Source: Cardiocondyla obscurior (taxonomy: Eukaryota; Arthropoda; Insecta; Hymenoptera; Formicidae). From it: a DNA stretch of 64,000 bases. The position numbers and the translations under genes are program-made. The notes under the pieces were generated by a model that worked only from the letters and a program-made list of their open reading frames with translations, did not search any database and was not told where the DNA came from. Position 1 is the first letter of the stretch; every line of letters begins with the position of its first letter. Location of the stretch: assembly GCF_019399895.1 (NCBI RefSeq), contig NC_091868.1, positions 234,499 through 298,498 on the forward strand, read 5' to 3'. Positions 50,312-62,969 of this stretch are shown here, piece after piece.

Positions 50312-53300
50312 TGTGTAACCTTTATTTGCGGTAGCATTTCTAAGTTTCAAAGTAAACGTATAAAAAGGTATAAGAAGGAGTGCGTTATGTCGGCATATTT
50401 AGAAAAAACGGCATCCGTAAAAGCTTAATTTTTAGTACTTGCAGCCCTTTTCGCGTCAAGTCCGCGTTCGAACCCCGCTGCGATACTCGAGACGGTCGAG
50501 AAGTATTTTTAAAGAGATATCGGCGTCGTTCGAAGAGAGCGGCCGCGGTGTTTAGTCGGAGAATGGGCGGCCGGGAATGGATGATGGCGAGGAATCCAGG
50601 CGAGGGAAGAGCCGCTTGTGCACACACGGGTTCCGTCTGTGGCGCGCCACTTGTGGGTCGCTCGTGCAAACCCTGGCCCTCGAACCTACGTATGTACCAG
50701 CCGCCCCCTCGCCTAGACCTACTCTATATTCCGCTCGACTCGAGCGTTACCGTTCCCTACCCCTGCCTCCTCGGGCTCGAGCTCTCGCACCTCGGCACCT
50801 GTAACACACCGCCGCCCGAACAGCCCCGTCCAGAGCCTCCTTCCTCGTCTCGCCGCTGTTTCCTTTCCTCTTGAACCGCATCTCCTTCGGCCCTCTTCTC
50901 TTCCATCCATTCGCCCGCGATCCTCTCCGATCGTAAGGCGAGCCTTCTTTGCATACCCATTCGACGCATACGTTACGGAACAGATAGGCGACGGAGAGTC
51001 TTACGTAGGACCGTACTTGCGTTTATCCCGACCGATGTACCGAGATAGAGGAGAAACGTGCGGATGCTCATGCTCACGTCGCTTCCGAATGGATCGCAGG
51101 GAAGCTTGTTTGCGAAAATTGATCCTTGAACAAAGGCGCGGAGGCGGCGCCTGCCGATCGCTCCATTTTTGGGAGACGTTGCGTGCGTTACGTCGAGGGA
51201 TTAGTTAGACGCGGCCCGGTCTTGAAAACTCATTAATCTTGGCTCGTTAAACGTCTCGTTTTTCATGGCAATTTAGCAGCGACGAAGAGTTGTTTTATTT
51301 CGAGACGACGCTTCGCAAGTATACGGTTCTTTACGTCGGACGTTGGTATCAACGGATCAGGTTTCGCCGGGATCGACGGTGGGTTAGTATATATTTCCTC
51401 CGATCTAGGTATCTCCGATCGAGACCCCGACACGTTCTCAGACGTCAATCGATTCGCTTTACACTCCGGCCGCGCTGCTGTATCACTTAAGGGTTAATAC
51501 CCATTTATGCGCCGCACTCGCACGTGTCTCTTCCGCTGCACTTCCAACGGTAATATGTGATCTCGCCACTCTGCATCCATAGCGCGGGGGCTGCTTTCGT
51601 CGGACTGTCGAAATGTGTTTTGGAAATCCATTAGGGAGTACGTTACACCGAATAAATTATGCAACCGAGCGGGGCGTTTCCAACAGCGGGGTTCCCTCGC
51701 GTTAATGCAATTTGCGCATCGAGCACTTAAAGGAATCGAGTTGTGCGTATTGTGACACGTCATCATTTCCCGTATCTACGTAAGAGTGAACTTCCGGGCG
51801 TCTAAAATCCGCTTAATGGCGATCGTTATTTTCAGTTAGTGCAAATACGCCATAAATGAATTAATTAAATCTCTCGGTAACTGTATTGACCATAATTTAT
51901 CATCGGCGTATAAATATCTACATTTGTTTTGAGGGTAATCAAATAACCGCGCCGTGTTTGATGAATCACGAAATTAGCTTTTATTATTTAAAGCTATTTC
52001 GTTGAAAATAAAGGTATTTAATTGTAAAACATCTAACACACACGTTGCGCATTTATATATACGTATACTAATGCGATTTTACAGATAACGCGTTATATGA
52101 ATTGTTAATGCGCTGCATATGTCATTACGGAATTCAAATTGCAAAGAAGTGGTTCCGTTCGAAATTGATTGATTGATATTTTCGAGCATATTTAGCGGAT
52201 TAATATTTACACATGTTACAGCAAAATTTACATCTTTCTAATTATCATCGGGGGAGGGTTATTTATTATTTATCGATATAAAGCCACAAAATGCGTTATA
52301 CTAACGTAAGACCGACTCGAAAATTAATCACTACGGATACCGCTCGCCTCGGGCGATTATCAAAATTTATTTCGGAAATCCATTAGCGCGCGGTTCACTG
52401 CGTCCACGATAAATTATGCAATTACACGGCATTGCCGTGGAGGCTGCATCAGCGGCGAGCCTAAGGCTCTTAAGGGCTAAGACACACGAAATTTATTCAT
52501 GACCCTTGATTTACCGGCGCGCGCTATTCCATTTCGCGATGATCGATCTCGCGAATTCTAATCAAATCTGTATCACGCGCGAAATCGACGATTACATTAC
52601 GCGATCTCTTGCCGCGGATACGTCGCCGTAGCCCTCTTTTTTTTTTTTCTTTCTTTCGCGTATCCTCTCGAGAGTTCGATTTTTAATTGTTACTCGCATC
52701 GTGAGCTTTTCTCGCGCGCTATAAAATGCAACGACATATACGTAACCTTAAGAGAATGCAAAATATATAAGTAAGCCGTAAATGGGTAAGAATAAAATAG
52801 CATAGAACTCTTGAAAGCACGCCTGAATAATTTATTCGGCGAAACGGCGGCACGTATACGCGATACGCAGCGCGGAAAGATTATCCTGACGATGAAATTC
52901 AATGACTGGCGGGATCCGCCGGATTATCGTTCATAACGCCCCGATGAGGTCGGTCCCTAACTGACCTCGAAAGAAGCGACGTCACGAGAGCGGTAACGAA
53001 GCAGCACGTCATCCTATTCTGTATGTATCCGGCGTGCTAGTGTTAACACCGGGCGAGCCCGTCGCCGCACGATTCCGGAATTCGGCGAGGGTCTAATCCC
53101 CGCGGGAACAAAGTTCCCTCTTAGTCAGGACCGAAGCGTAATTAACGTCCGTACTACGTGACCAGCCAATCGGCGACTCTCGCGAGTCATAGTTGTCACC
53201 GGCGGAATGATCACGCGCGTCGGCAAAGTCGATATCGATCGTCGTAACGCGACCGCTCGCCGTGGCACCGCCGTGAATTTACATTGCAAATCGATCGTTA

Positions 53301-55445
53301 ATAAATTGTCGCCCACGCCACGAGATCGCCGTTGCATTTAGATCGATCATTATAATCGTTGATTGCGGCCCGGCCCGAATGAGACCCATGAGGAAAGCGG
53401 ATACAAATCATTCCTTCGATCGCGAATCAGCGAAGCTACGCCACGCGGGCTCCTTGCACGCAATCGGAATTAGATTTCCTGGAGGACGATCTATCTGAAT
53501 GTTTTTTTTTTATTTTTTTTTTTATAGAAAAAAAATTGCTCCGTGTAAGAAAATTCAAGAAGTGTAAGACGGTAGAAATTACATCTTTTACCATGAGGTT
53601 ATTTGATACTAAATAAGATTGGATGAGAAAATTGCGTTACGGCATTCGGAACATCTGTCTTGAAAAATAAAAAAAGAAAAAAAAACAGGAACTTTTCAAA
53701 TTATCGATCTCAACGTTAGTAGCACATTCTTTTTAAGAAATTTCAATTAGACTTAGGTCTTGAAAAATGTCTTGTTCGTAAGTAAGAATTTCTACTACGA
53801 TTAAAACTTTATTAGACGATCTCGTTTATCATTCTCACGTTTCGAGATCGATAGGCGCCGAAAATGCACTGATATCGACCAGCGGAAAGAGAGCGAGGCT
53901 TTGTTTCTCGCGAGCTGTATGTTTTCCGGGCGATTCGCGCAAACTCACGCGGACCTGCCAACCGCATCTCGAGGAAATCAGATAGAGATCAACCAATGTA
54001 TCTAAATACTATTCGGTCGTACGGTATAACGTGCATGTATGTAGATAGGGACACGTACTTGCGGAGGGTAGAGAGAGCGGAGAGAGAGAAAGAGAGAGAA
54101 GAAAATAGAGGAATAGAAGAGGTACATGGCGCGGAGAAATGCGGGGAAGAGAATGAGACTCGGGAACACACAGCCGCATCTTCCAGCTTCGTGCGACCCG
54201 GTTTGCCATCCGCCCTCCAGCTAAATCCAACTCTATTGCGGCCATCCGGAGCCCTCCGCCTTCATTCGTTCTCTTCGGGAATATCATTGAACGGCTCCAG
54301 AAATCTGGAACGCACGCCCGACCCGACTGCCACTCTCTCTCTTTTCTCCCCTTCTCCCCGGCCTCCGTCCACCCTTCGTTCTCTCCTCCATCCAGTCTTT
54401 CCATCTCGAATTAAAACGTCGGGATTCATCTCTTTCTTTCCCGCCGTTACGTCTTTCTCCCGTTCTGTCTTATTTTCATTCTGTCTCCTTCTCGATCGTT
54501 GCATGAAACTAGAAATGGCTTGACGCGTTGCATTTAAGGAGGCACCTCATTTCTATCTCCCGAGCTCCCTGCGTTCTTTGCTAATGGCCATAAGGTGATA
54601 CTAAGAAGTTTCTCTCGAGAAAGTACAAAGTCCGCGAGAAAAGGCGCTTCGAGACTCCAGTGCATTTGACCCGACGCTGAGCCAGGCGTGTTTCACAGCG
54701 AGATTTTTTTGATAAAATCTCGGTGCGTGTAAACACGGCTCTTCGTATTTACCGCAGGTTGAAATGTAGTCAAAAGTCCCATGTACACTCTGCTATTTAT
54801 TTATTTGATAAAATAGTAGACAAACCTAAAATATATTTGCGCAAGGATCACGTTAAATATTCGGCTTCGTTGCACACGTTAATTCGACAGGACGTGGCGC
54901 ACATATGCACTCGCACACAGGCGCACGCATCAATTTTATACGTTCAAAATTTTTATTAAATTATTTTTCCCAGTTGCATACTGCAAGTGTCGCTCTGATA
55001 AATAAAAAAAAAATATATTAAAAAAAAAAGAAAAATTAAATAAAATCCTTTGATGGATCGCTTCACGCAATTTTTATCTCCATATTTTATAATCATTAAG
55101 TTTTTTTTAGAAAAATTATCTTTCTCTGTATCAGTTATCAAAAACCAATACGCGGAGGCAGGTACGTGACAGATAATCAGAATTTAAAAATTGATAATAT
55201 AATATGGCGATACTATTGACGATATATCGATCTGTTAATTAAACGTCCGGCGTTATCTCATATCTCAAACATTTGCCCGACATCACGCAGTATCGACATT
55301 CGTCACATTTTAATTTTCCACTTTATTCGCTCCGGTCTTTCTTTGCACGTTCACCGTTCCGCGAACGCAGATATAAATCGCGCGGATAGAGAAACCCACC
55401 GGCGTTCCCGCGACGAGCGGGGGATGGAATTTCAATTTTCCCCGG

Positions 55446-55462
55446 TGCCGCGGACCGCGGCA
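55446..55462. repeat. 17-bp GC-rich inverted repeat
   Basis: TGCCGCGG and CCGCGGCA flank a single A at 55454. Confidence 0.7.
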
Positions 55463-55840
55463 TAGGACGCGATTAGCGCGCGCCGTGGAACGCGCGGCGA
55501 TCGTTTATCGTGAGCGCGCGCGGCATTACCCCGTTCGGTTTCTTTCAAAGGGACGAGCTTTCCGCCGAAGAGAAGACGAACGTCTCGTCTCGCGTCTCGC
55601 CGGAATCGTTAATCCGATGTTTGCGCGGAGTAGCGGCGGCGAGATTAAAGGAGGCCCCGCAGGATGCCTCTCACTTTCTACCCGGCGTAACGCCACCCTG
55701 GACTCGCCGGAAGGGCGTGGGATGCCTTCAGGATCGCTAATCGTGTTTAAGAATAAACTTCGCAATCCACCTCGCCCTCTCTTGCCTCTCGGGCGCGACA
55801 TCCGAGCGAGAATACATTAGCATGATTACTTTCGTGCACA

Positions 55841-56021
55841 ATGCAGGCAGCTGCGACATGTACACAAGACTCATCTCTCTACGGCGTTCTCGTCGCCCGT
55901 CATCGTCGTCGTCGTCGGCAGGGCCGGGGCAATATATCGCCGCGCTTCCTAAGATCGTTTGTTTTGCGACTGAATTATTCAGTCGCGCTTGACGCACGAA
56001 ATCTTAACGGAGTGAGGCCAG
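55841..56021 (+). other. Candidate first coding exon (60 codons) of an unrecognised transcript
   Basis: ATG 55841 has A at -3 and starts MQAAATCTQDSSLYGVLVAR. The frame stays open through an Arg-rich run to CCAG|GTAAGC (donor GT 56022-56023), a near-consensus donor, leaving phase 1. No domain was recognised. The segment contains a 21-bp near-perfect palindrome (55967-55987), which is unusual inside coding sequence. Confidence 0.18.
55967..55987. repeat. 21-bp palindrome with 1-nt centre
   Basis: Arms GCGACTGAAT and ATTCAGTCGC are exact reverse complements around a single T at 55977. It lies within the candidate exon 55841-56021. Confidence 0.8.
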
Positions 56022-57034
56022 GTAAGCGGAGCTACGCCAGTCGAGACACGCCGAGGGAAACTCAATAGCAGCCTTAATCACATTTCGTTTCTCGTCGCAC
56101 CGGTGGCGGCTTTTTTTTTTTCTCCTTCCCTCCCCCTCCCGGTGCTCGCGGCGAAATTCATTACGCAAATTGCTTTGATGCTCGATGTCGTCATGCTCGC
56201 GGATGGCGCCGGCGACGCCCGTGTCGCTCGCAAACTATGTGTCTCATTGTTACTGTAACAATATGAATGTGGAATGCAATATACGGTATAAAGTAACGCA
56301 TTGTCTGATGTCAAATAAGGCGAGCGAAGATACTCGAGACAATTGATCCATTAACGGCAAGGCGAAACGATCGAGGAAACGTTAATTGAAATAATCTCCT
56401 TAAACATTATATGGCTAATTGCGCAAAATAATATCGTTTAATTTGGTGGAATAATATCTTTGTCTTTAAATTTATTTGATAAAAGTCATAACGTATATTA
56501 TATTATAAATTCCGTGATCTTTACGGAAAAAAAAAAAAAAACAGACCGAGTTATCGTCTTACGAGTTTCGGTAAGAAATTCGCGAACGACGTTCGTACAA
56601 TTTCGCCGTTCCGGGAAAGATTTCATCTTCGAGATTCACTTCCGCAATTTCCAATCTCTATCGTTATTCACATGCGGTAAAAATGCGTGGTGCAAGACCG
56701 GCCAGTCAGGACGGATCTTTATGAGACCCTATCGATATCCAGCGGTCTCGCCGTCTTCATTCTCGTCGTTCTATCCCGCTGGCGAAGAATCGGCAACCAC
56801 CCGGAGCTCGTTTAACGGAAAAATCTCAAAGGCACGGGGAACTTCTGAATGGCTCTTTGATGTTGCCAGTCGGCTGTACGAGCCGGTCCTCTCCCTTCGG
56901 GCCTTCTCCGCTGCGCCTTCCACCATCTGTCTCCTTTGCTTGTCCGCCCTCGTTCGTCTTTTTTTCCCTTCCCTCTTTTTCTTCTTTCTAACACCTCGCC
57001 TTTCTTTCGCTTTGACCATTTGCACTTCCGCGCA

Positions 57035-57064
57035 TGTGTGTCTGTGTGTGTGTGTGTGTGCGCG
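57035..57064. repeat. (TG)n microsatellite running into CGCGCG-type sequence
   Basis: TGTGTG with one TC interruption, followed by CGCG. An alternating purine-pyrimidine, Z-DNA-prone segment. Confidence 0.85.
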
Positions 57065-58212
57065 CAGCAAAAGTTTCGAGGGTACGAAGCTTTTATTCCC
57101 TGCCTTGGTCGAACCGCCGGGAAGTTCGCGGATAAAGCTCGATAATAAACCTCGAAGTCAAAGAGACGAAAATCGGGGCCAGTAAGGAGCAAAAGAACGT
57201 GAGGATAAATACAGCTAGGCGAAGAAGCGGGAATCAGGGCAGCGAATGTCAGTCAGGGATTCAGAATAAATACGCGGATAATGACGATAATTTTCGATAG
57301 GGAAATACTTAAGAGCTGGCCGGCACGTATTTTAAATGTTAACAACTTATAAATCACTCATTAGGTCGATTAATGGTATAAGTTAAATATAAAATAACCA
57401 TTTTTATTTTTTTTTAAACGTTATCATTATATATTTATTAGATTTGCATAAAATTTTAATTTTATAATGACGCAAGTGCCTCCAAGAATTTTATTTTGCA
57501 TTTCGGTGGGCCAGGCTTAAATGCGAATGTTTCGTAAAGGCCGGATTATAAATGGTTGCCGATAAACGGCGATATATTAAACCATAAGAAAAAAAAAAAA
57601 AAGAAAAAATGAAGATATTAGGGAAGAGGATCAAATATTGTGAGAGGACTGGAAAAGAAAGAGCTGGGCGTGAGAGAGACGGAATATAACGGAAGGAAAA
57701 GATATAGGGTATGGAGAGAAGAGCGTCTTGCGAGAGGGAATTTGGTCGTAAAGCGTGCCAGCCAGCAGCTGAGAATAAATTGGAATGTCGTCGAAGGTAG
57801 GAGGATGGTAGGACGGGGTGGAGGATAGGGATGGGCTAGAACCCATTGAGAATGGTGCCCTGGGGAATTGGAACGAGACGGAACGCGGCTCGATGGCTTT
57901 GTCCATGTTCCGCAGCGCGCGATATGTTCCGACTGTATTTTCACCACCCGAGTGATTTTTTTCGGTCCCGTAGAAACGAGAAGAAAGATGCGAATCATCT
58001 TCCCCCTCATGGGAACGTTTAATCGTCCCCGAGGCCGCCGAAATTTATAATCCGGTGAAATAAAGTAGTCCGCGAGTGGGCACCGACTGACTAGAAGTCT
58101 AATATCAAATTCTAACTATCGAGAAAGTTATCGCCCGCTTTATCACATTTCTATCCGCGCGTACGCGTGAACATATTGCGACTGTTTTTCCAACGAGGTA
58201 AAGAAAAAAAAA

Positions 58213-58230
58213 AAATATATATATATATAT
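58213..58230. repeat. (AT)n microsatellite
   Basis: AT dinucleotide run following an A-rich stretch. Confidence 0.8.
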
Positions 58231-59448
58231 AAAGAAATAAAAATTATAAAGTAGATTGACAGATTTTTCAAGATAAATTGACATCTGACGTTAGAATTCA
58301 TGGGCGACAAGCGCGATCGTGTATCTTTCAGCTTAATTGATCGTTACGAAATTATTAAAAATTTCTCGTTTAATAATTTTCATCGCTGAATTAACGGCGG
58401 AGGTGAAAAATACCGCGCCGCACATATCGGGGTCCATTTGACCCGCATTGTGCTTTTTCTTACGGGAGAATATTTATCCTTGGCGTTGCCGTAAATAACG
58501 ATACGCCGTGCCATTAGCCCTGAATCGCGCGGATGCACAGAATTTACGTATTTCATTGTTAGTACGGCGCAATTTCGCTTTAACGCGCCGCCGCTACCGG
58601 CCACACCGCCAACGGTGATTAAAACTTCGCGATTTACATCCCTAACCCGCGCTGCGCTGCGCGTTTCGCCTGTTACCATTAACGCTCACCCTAACGATTG
58701 CTAACACTACTGAATACATTCTTTTAACGCGCTTCGTCAATCGCTCTGCTAATGCTTTCGTTCCCGTGAATTGCCACGTGAATTATGCGGCTTCTACGCC
58801 TTTCGTCTACCTTCGAAAAAATTAACCCAGTCGTTGTCATTGGTACATTTCAAATATTGCAGCCTCGAAACGCTTAGGTCTTAATCTGGCTTTCATTATT
58901 TTCTTTTTACCCTTTTCTTTCCGCCGTCTTTCAGATATTTGGTCAAATTAAAACCGAAACCTGTTTTTTGAATAAGTTAATTCCACGACTTTATCACAGC
59001 TGCACTATTTGGTTTTGCTTTACTGTTAAGACATTTGAATGTACGAAATGGCTATTCGCGGAATTGCGGAGCTCAGTCTCCCAAGTTAATTCCCGACCTC
59101 GAGGAGAGTTGCGTGAATGTTAAAGTCGGCCGCGAATCCGAGCGAGTAATCCACGGGATGTACCTGCCGGCAATAACGGCCCATCTTTGTGGTTCTGGAA
59201 GAACTAACGGAGGGCAGTGGTGGAAATAGACCTCCAGGGGTCTAAGTATAACTTTATTTACAAAGCTCTCTCTTCTCTCTCTTTCTCTTTCTCCTTCTCT
59301 CTTAAAATATCAGAATTTAGAAAAAAAAAATTAAAAAAAAGAAACATATTCAATTAAAAACTTTAGCTAATTAATCATGCGATTAAATTTTAGTGATTTT
59401 AAAATTTCTAATATAAATATATGAGAGTAGCGAAAACGCGATCGTTGT

Positions 59449-59490
59449 CGTGACTCTGCAGTCACGCTCGGGCGTGATTACCCGCGTAAT
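59449..59490. repeat. Three consecutive overlapping short hairpins
   Basis: CGTGACT/AGTCACG (59449-59455 with 59460-59466, loop CTGC) overlaps TCACGC/GCGTGA (59462-59467 with 59472-59477, loop TCGG), which abuts ATTAC/GTAAT (59477-59481 with 59486-59490, loop CCGC). All loops are 4 nt. Confidence 0.6.
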
Positions 59491-59641
59491 GCCGTGTCCT
59501 CGCCTCTCGTTACTTTTCGCTATTCGCCTGTCAGACCGCGCGCGGCAACATCTTGCAGCTGCCGGTTCTTGGCATTGGACTACTTTCCGCGTTTATTAAG
59601 GCCGTGATATATGGCGTTGCCCGGCGAGCGCAGACGAGGTG

Positions 59642-59662
59642 GACTACCCACTACCCACTACC
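59642..59662. repeat. Three tandem copies of a 7-bp unit
   Basis: CTACCCA repeated three times, the last copy diverging to CTACCCG. Confidence 0.6.
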
Positions 59663-60073
59663 CGCCACGACAGCCGGTGGAAGGCTTCCCGTGGGACAAG
59701 TTACAGACAGTTCCGCTCCCGTACGCTTCGCGAAAGCGTCGGGCATTTAAAGGGGCCGCTGATAGCAAGAGCTCCGCGTTTGAATAATCACGGTAAACCT
59801 GCGGGAATACCGAATGGCGCTTCCCGAAATTCCTGGAGCCGTTTCGAACTTGCGAATTAGGGCTTCGATAAGACCGAATTCGACGTATCTGACCTCATCG
59901 TATTACGTGTTACACCACGCCTCTCAAACAATTTCGACAATCCAGAATGGGTGTAACAAAATAGTATATCCTAATTTAAAGCTACAAACACATCAGTCGT
60001 GTGCGCTATTAATTATAGCGAATATTAATTTATTTTTTATCTTGAGAAAAAAAATTCAAAAAGCTTTAACAGA

Positions 60074-60108
60074 AATTTAATTTAAATTAAATTGAATTTA
60101 ATTTAAAT
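60074..60108. repeat. 14-bp direct repeat, period 21
   Basis: AATTTAATTTAAAT occurs at 60074-60087 and 60095-60108. Each copy is nearly palindromic, so the segment is also strongly self-complementary. Confidence 0.7.
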
Positions 60109-61543
60109 ATTGAGAGGAGATGAGAGAAAGAGAGAAAAAAAGGATTCAATAAAATGTTTAATTAAAGAAAATCACAAATTATCAAAGACAGAGGCAGTTG
60201 TCGTGGAGCTTACGCAGGCGTAATATTATTATATTAATGAGAAATGTACTAAGATTGCGTTAATAGCATATGAAGCCTTCCCTTAAACGTTACATGGCTC
60301 ATTTTCTTCGCACGCATCCGCAATGGAACAGGAGGCCTTACAACGCTTCTAGCGACCGTTTAATACCGCGCCAGTCACGAAACTGCTTTGCAATTATAAT
60401 CCTTTTCTAGTAAAATCTTAAATCCCATAAAGCGCGTTCTTGTTGCCCGTCGCGATCTCGGCATCTTCTCATCGCTTGTCTACGCTTTCTAATATCGTTG
60501 TTAACTTTTCTGTATATATTTATAAAACGCAACGTGCACATTTCTTTTTTTCCTTTTTTTTTTTTTTACAATCTTATATTAATGGTGATTTATTCCGAGT
60601 CATAGATGCGATCTAATGGTATATGACTTATTCAGGGAGAGGATAAAGTTCTCGTACGGACGAAAACTTTAGATCTTAAAAGATGCAGAGGATCCTATTA
60701 CTCTTGTTTGTTATTCTTGTTCAACTGACTTCGACTTTCTTGGTATACACGCATTGCAGACAGATAGACAGATAGTGCGCGTCCAGACGGTTCTTTCGCG
60801 ATCCCTCGGGATCATCTCGCAGGAGAAATAAAATCAAATATGCAGCGTGTAATTTAAATGATAAGTACTGGCGAGGTGAAAAGTTAAATTTGACACGTGT
60901 AACGTATTTTACAAGTATTATTTCATATTATTTTGGTGTAAAAATAGCGAAACAAATAAAATTTTTGAAAAAGAAAAAGACATTCGCCGGAAATGAGAAT
61001 ACATATCCCGGGAGCGTGTAGTATTAATCTCGCTTTCTTTTTTCTTTTCTCTCTCTTTTAACTTAGTAATTAACTTGACAGTTCAATAGAAACAAGTCGT
61101 GGGATTTTTATTTCGCTTTCCATTCCCCGAGAATTTATTCCGAGGGTATTCGTGAATAATTTGTGCCGCGCTGCCATCGTTCTCTATCGTTTTACTCTGG
61201 CAAAGAGCAAACAGACGTAGAGTTCCGTTTTCCGGCGGTATTCAACGAAGTCCGCGGAAGACTTCCACCCTCGTCGCTCGAAAAACGGCGGAGCGCGTAA
61301 TAAAAGGAAACGTGAGAAGGAGGCTCCGTCGCGGGATCTCGCGCGGTTTCGTGACTTATTCGCAATTTCGATATATCTCGATGACGGCTGAATGCACCCG
61401 CGATCGTGACTACCACCTGTAATCTGACGAGGTTGTCTCGTGTTCCTGAGAAATATCACGTAGCGCGCACGCGGCCGATCAATTCAAGATACGTAATCTA
61501 ATACGACGTGATTTCTTCACGCCGCGATAAAAGTTTTTTTTTT

Positions 61544-61544
<1 letters not shown>

Positions 61545-61574
<30 letters not shown>
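61545..61574. repeat. (CT)n microsatellite
   Basis: CT dinucleotide repeats interrupted by TTT, immediately after a T run. Confidence 0.9.
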
Positions 61575-62332
61575 TTGACATCGAGCGTTAACACTGCGAG
61601 AGAAATTGTTCGAACATAAAAATTCTTTTTACACTACATTGCACTGTAAATTGATTAACTATGTTTATTATTAATTACTTATGCTTGTTTATTTATGGTA
61701 TATATTAATGGAGTTATTAATTTGTAATAACATATTAATATAAGAATTAATGAAAAGCAATCATAAAATATAAAGTATTATATAAAACTTTATTACGCGT
61801 TAACGTGCATTCTTTGATGTCAATCAACGACGTGGAAGTAATTAAATATCCAGAATTCCAATTTTATGCCTGATGTATACAGTTTAGTTTCGCAGCTGTA
61901 ATATATAACGAAATATAACAAAAAAAAGAAAAAAAAAGAAAAAAAAGCACAGTTTCGAAAAAGCAAAATATCGTTTTGATACTTCACAACGGAAATTGAT
62001 TTTCGCTGGCGGCCGGCTTATCGAACATGGCTTCGATCATTTCGCGTTATTTGAATAAACGCAAAGGGATCGCAAAGCGTTGTAGAATAATCAACGCCAT
62101 AATCAATCGCGTTAATTGTTAACATTGCAGCGTCAAAAATACTGCGACATTTTATTCTTTCCTCCTTCTCTTTTCGGCGTTTCGTTATTTTATTTTACAT
62201 TCGCGGCAACGTTTAATTTCCTTCGTCCACGCAAATTCGTTGTGTCGGAAAATTTAGTGGCGGCAGTGGCCAGCCTCCCCCGTCTCCCCCTGCTCGCATG
62301 CTCGCGTGACACGATGTAAACATTGAAATTTC

Positions 62333-62587
62333 CTATGCCCCGATACACCAGGCCGACCGGTTAATCAGCCGCACGGACGATTTTCCGACGAATGGCGCGG
62401 AAGAGAACGCACGTCCGTGCGGCCGGTTTGTAACGATGGGATTTAACTTTGAAAGCCAGGAGAATAAAAAGCGTATCGACGACATAACTTTTCCGCCGGT
62501 AGTGTAAACTCGCAGTCGCGGGACGAAGTCGTTAACAGCGACGAGAGCTCGCGGAACGTCGCTAATACAAGCGAGAATTGTAATTAC
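62333..62587 (-). other. Candidate minus-strand exon (84 codons to a stop)
   Basis: On the minus strand, ATTTTTTATCTTCAG (AG 62589-62588) is a strong acceptor. The frame directly after it is open for 84 codons to TAG 62335-62333. It starts VITILACISDVPRALVAVND and later contains RLRVYTTGGKVMSSIRF. Codons show RNY bias. The frame is also open across the acceptor, and nothing in it was recognised, so it may be a chance ORF. If real, it would be a terminal exon of a gene transcribed leftward from the promoter-like region at 62970-63770. Confidence 0.2.
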
Positions 62588-62821
62588 CTGAAGATAAAAA
62601 ATAATCGGATCTATCTGAGTAATCGAATCTCACGGACGACTTGCAGCGACATTAATTTCTTCATTTATATATAAAGAGAATTTCACAGATCTCCCTTACT
62701 TGCTCCTGATGAAATGTAATTGATGCCGCAATTGAATTTATTTAACATTTTTTACTTAATTCGAAAATTAACGTTTCCATAATTTGTCAAAACAAATTTC
62801 GATTTACCGTTTGACCGGGAG

Positions 62822-62841
62822 ACGCCGCTCGCGAGCGGCGT
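62822..62841. repeat. Perfect 20-bp GC-rich palindrome
   Basis: ACGCCGCTCGCGAGCGGCGT is identical to its reverse complement. It sits just left of the promoter-like domain starting near 62970. Confidence 0.8.
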
Positions 62842-62969
62842 GTTTCGGTAACCGCGAGAAACTCCTCGCGCACATTCGACGTCGAAGAGCGTCATCGAGC
62901 GTCGACGTCGTCGTCGTTATAATTCAGTTTATGGAACAAGCACGGCGTAACTCGCGCGACATAAAATAA

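Noticed and set aside
50465..50485. tRNA T-loop-like GTTCGAACCCC
   Set aside because: The flanking bases do not form a T stem, and no acceptor, D or anticodon arm is present.
50380..50874. 164-codon + strand frame in a GC-rich block
   Set aside because: Pro/Ser/Arg-rich ending and no homology or splice evidence; the overlapping minus frames are equally open.
53996..54523. 175-codon + strand frame
   Set aside because: Glu/Arg-rich then Ser/Pro/Leu-rich sequence reflects GA and CT tracts.
56460..57185. Longest + strand open frame (241 codons)
   Set aside because: It crosses a poly-A run, a CT-rich tract and a TG microsatellite (Lys, Phe and Cys-Val runs), has no splice context and resembles no family. 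Best explained by base composition.
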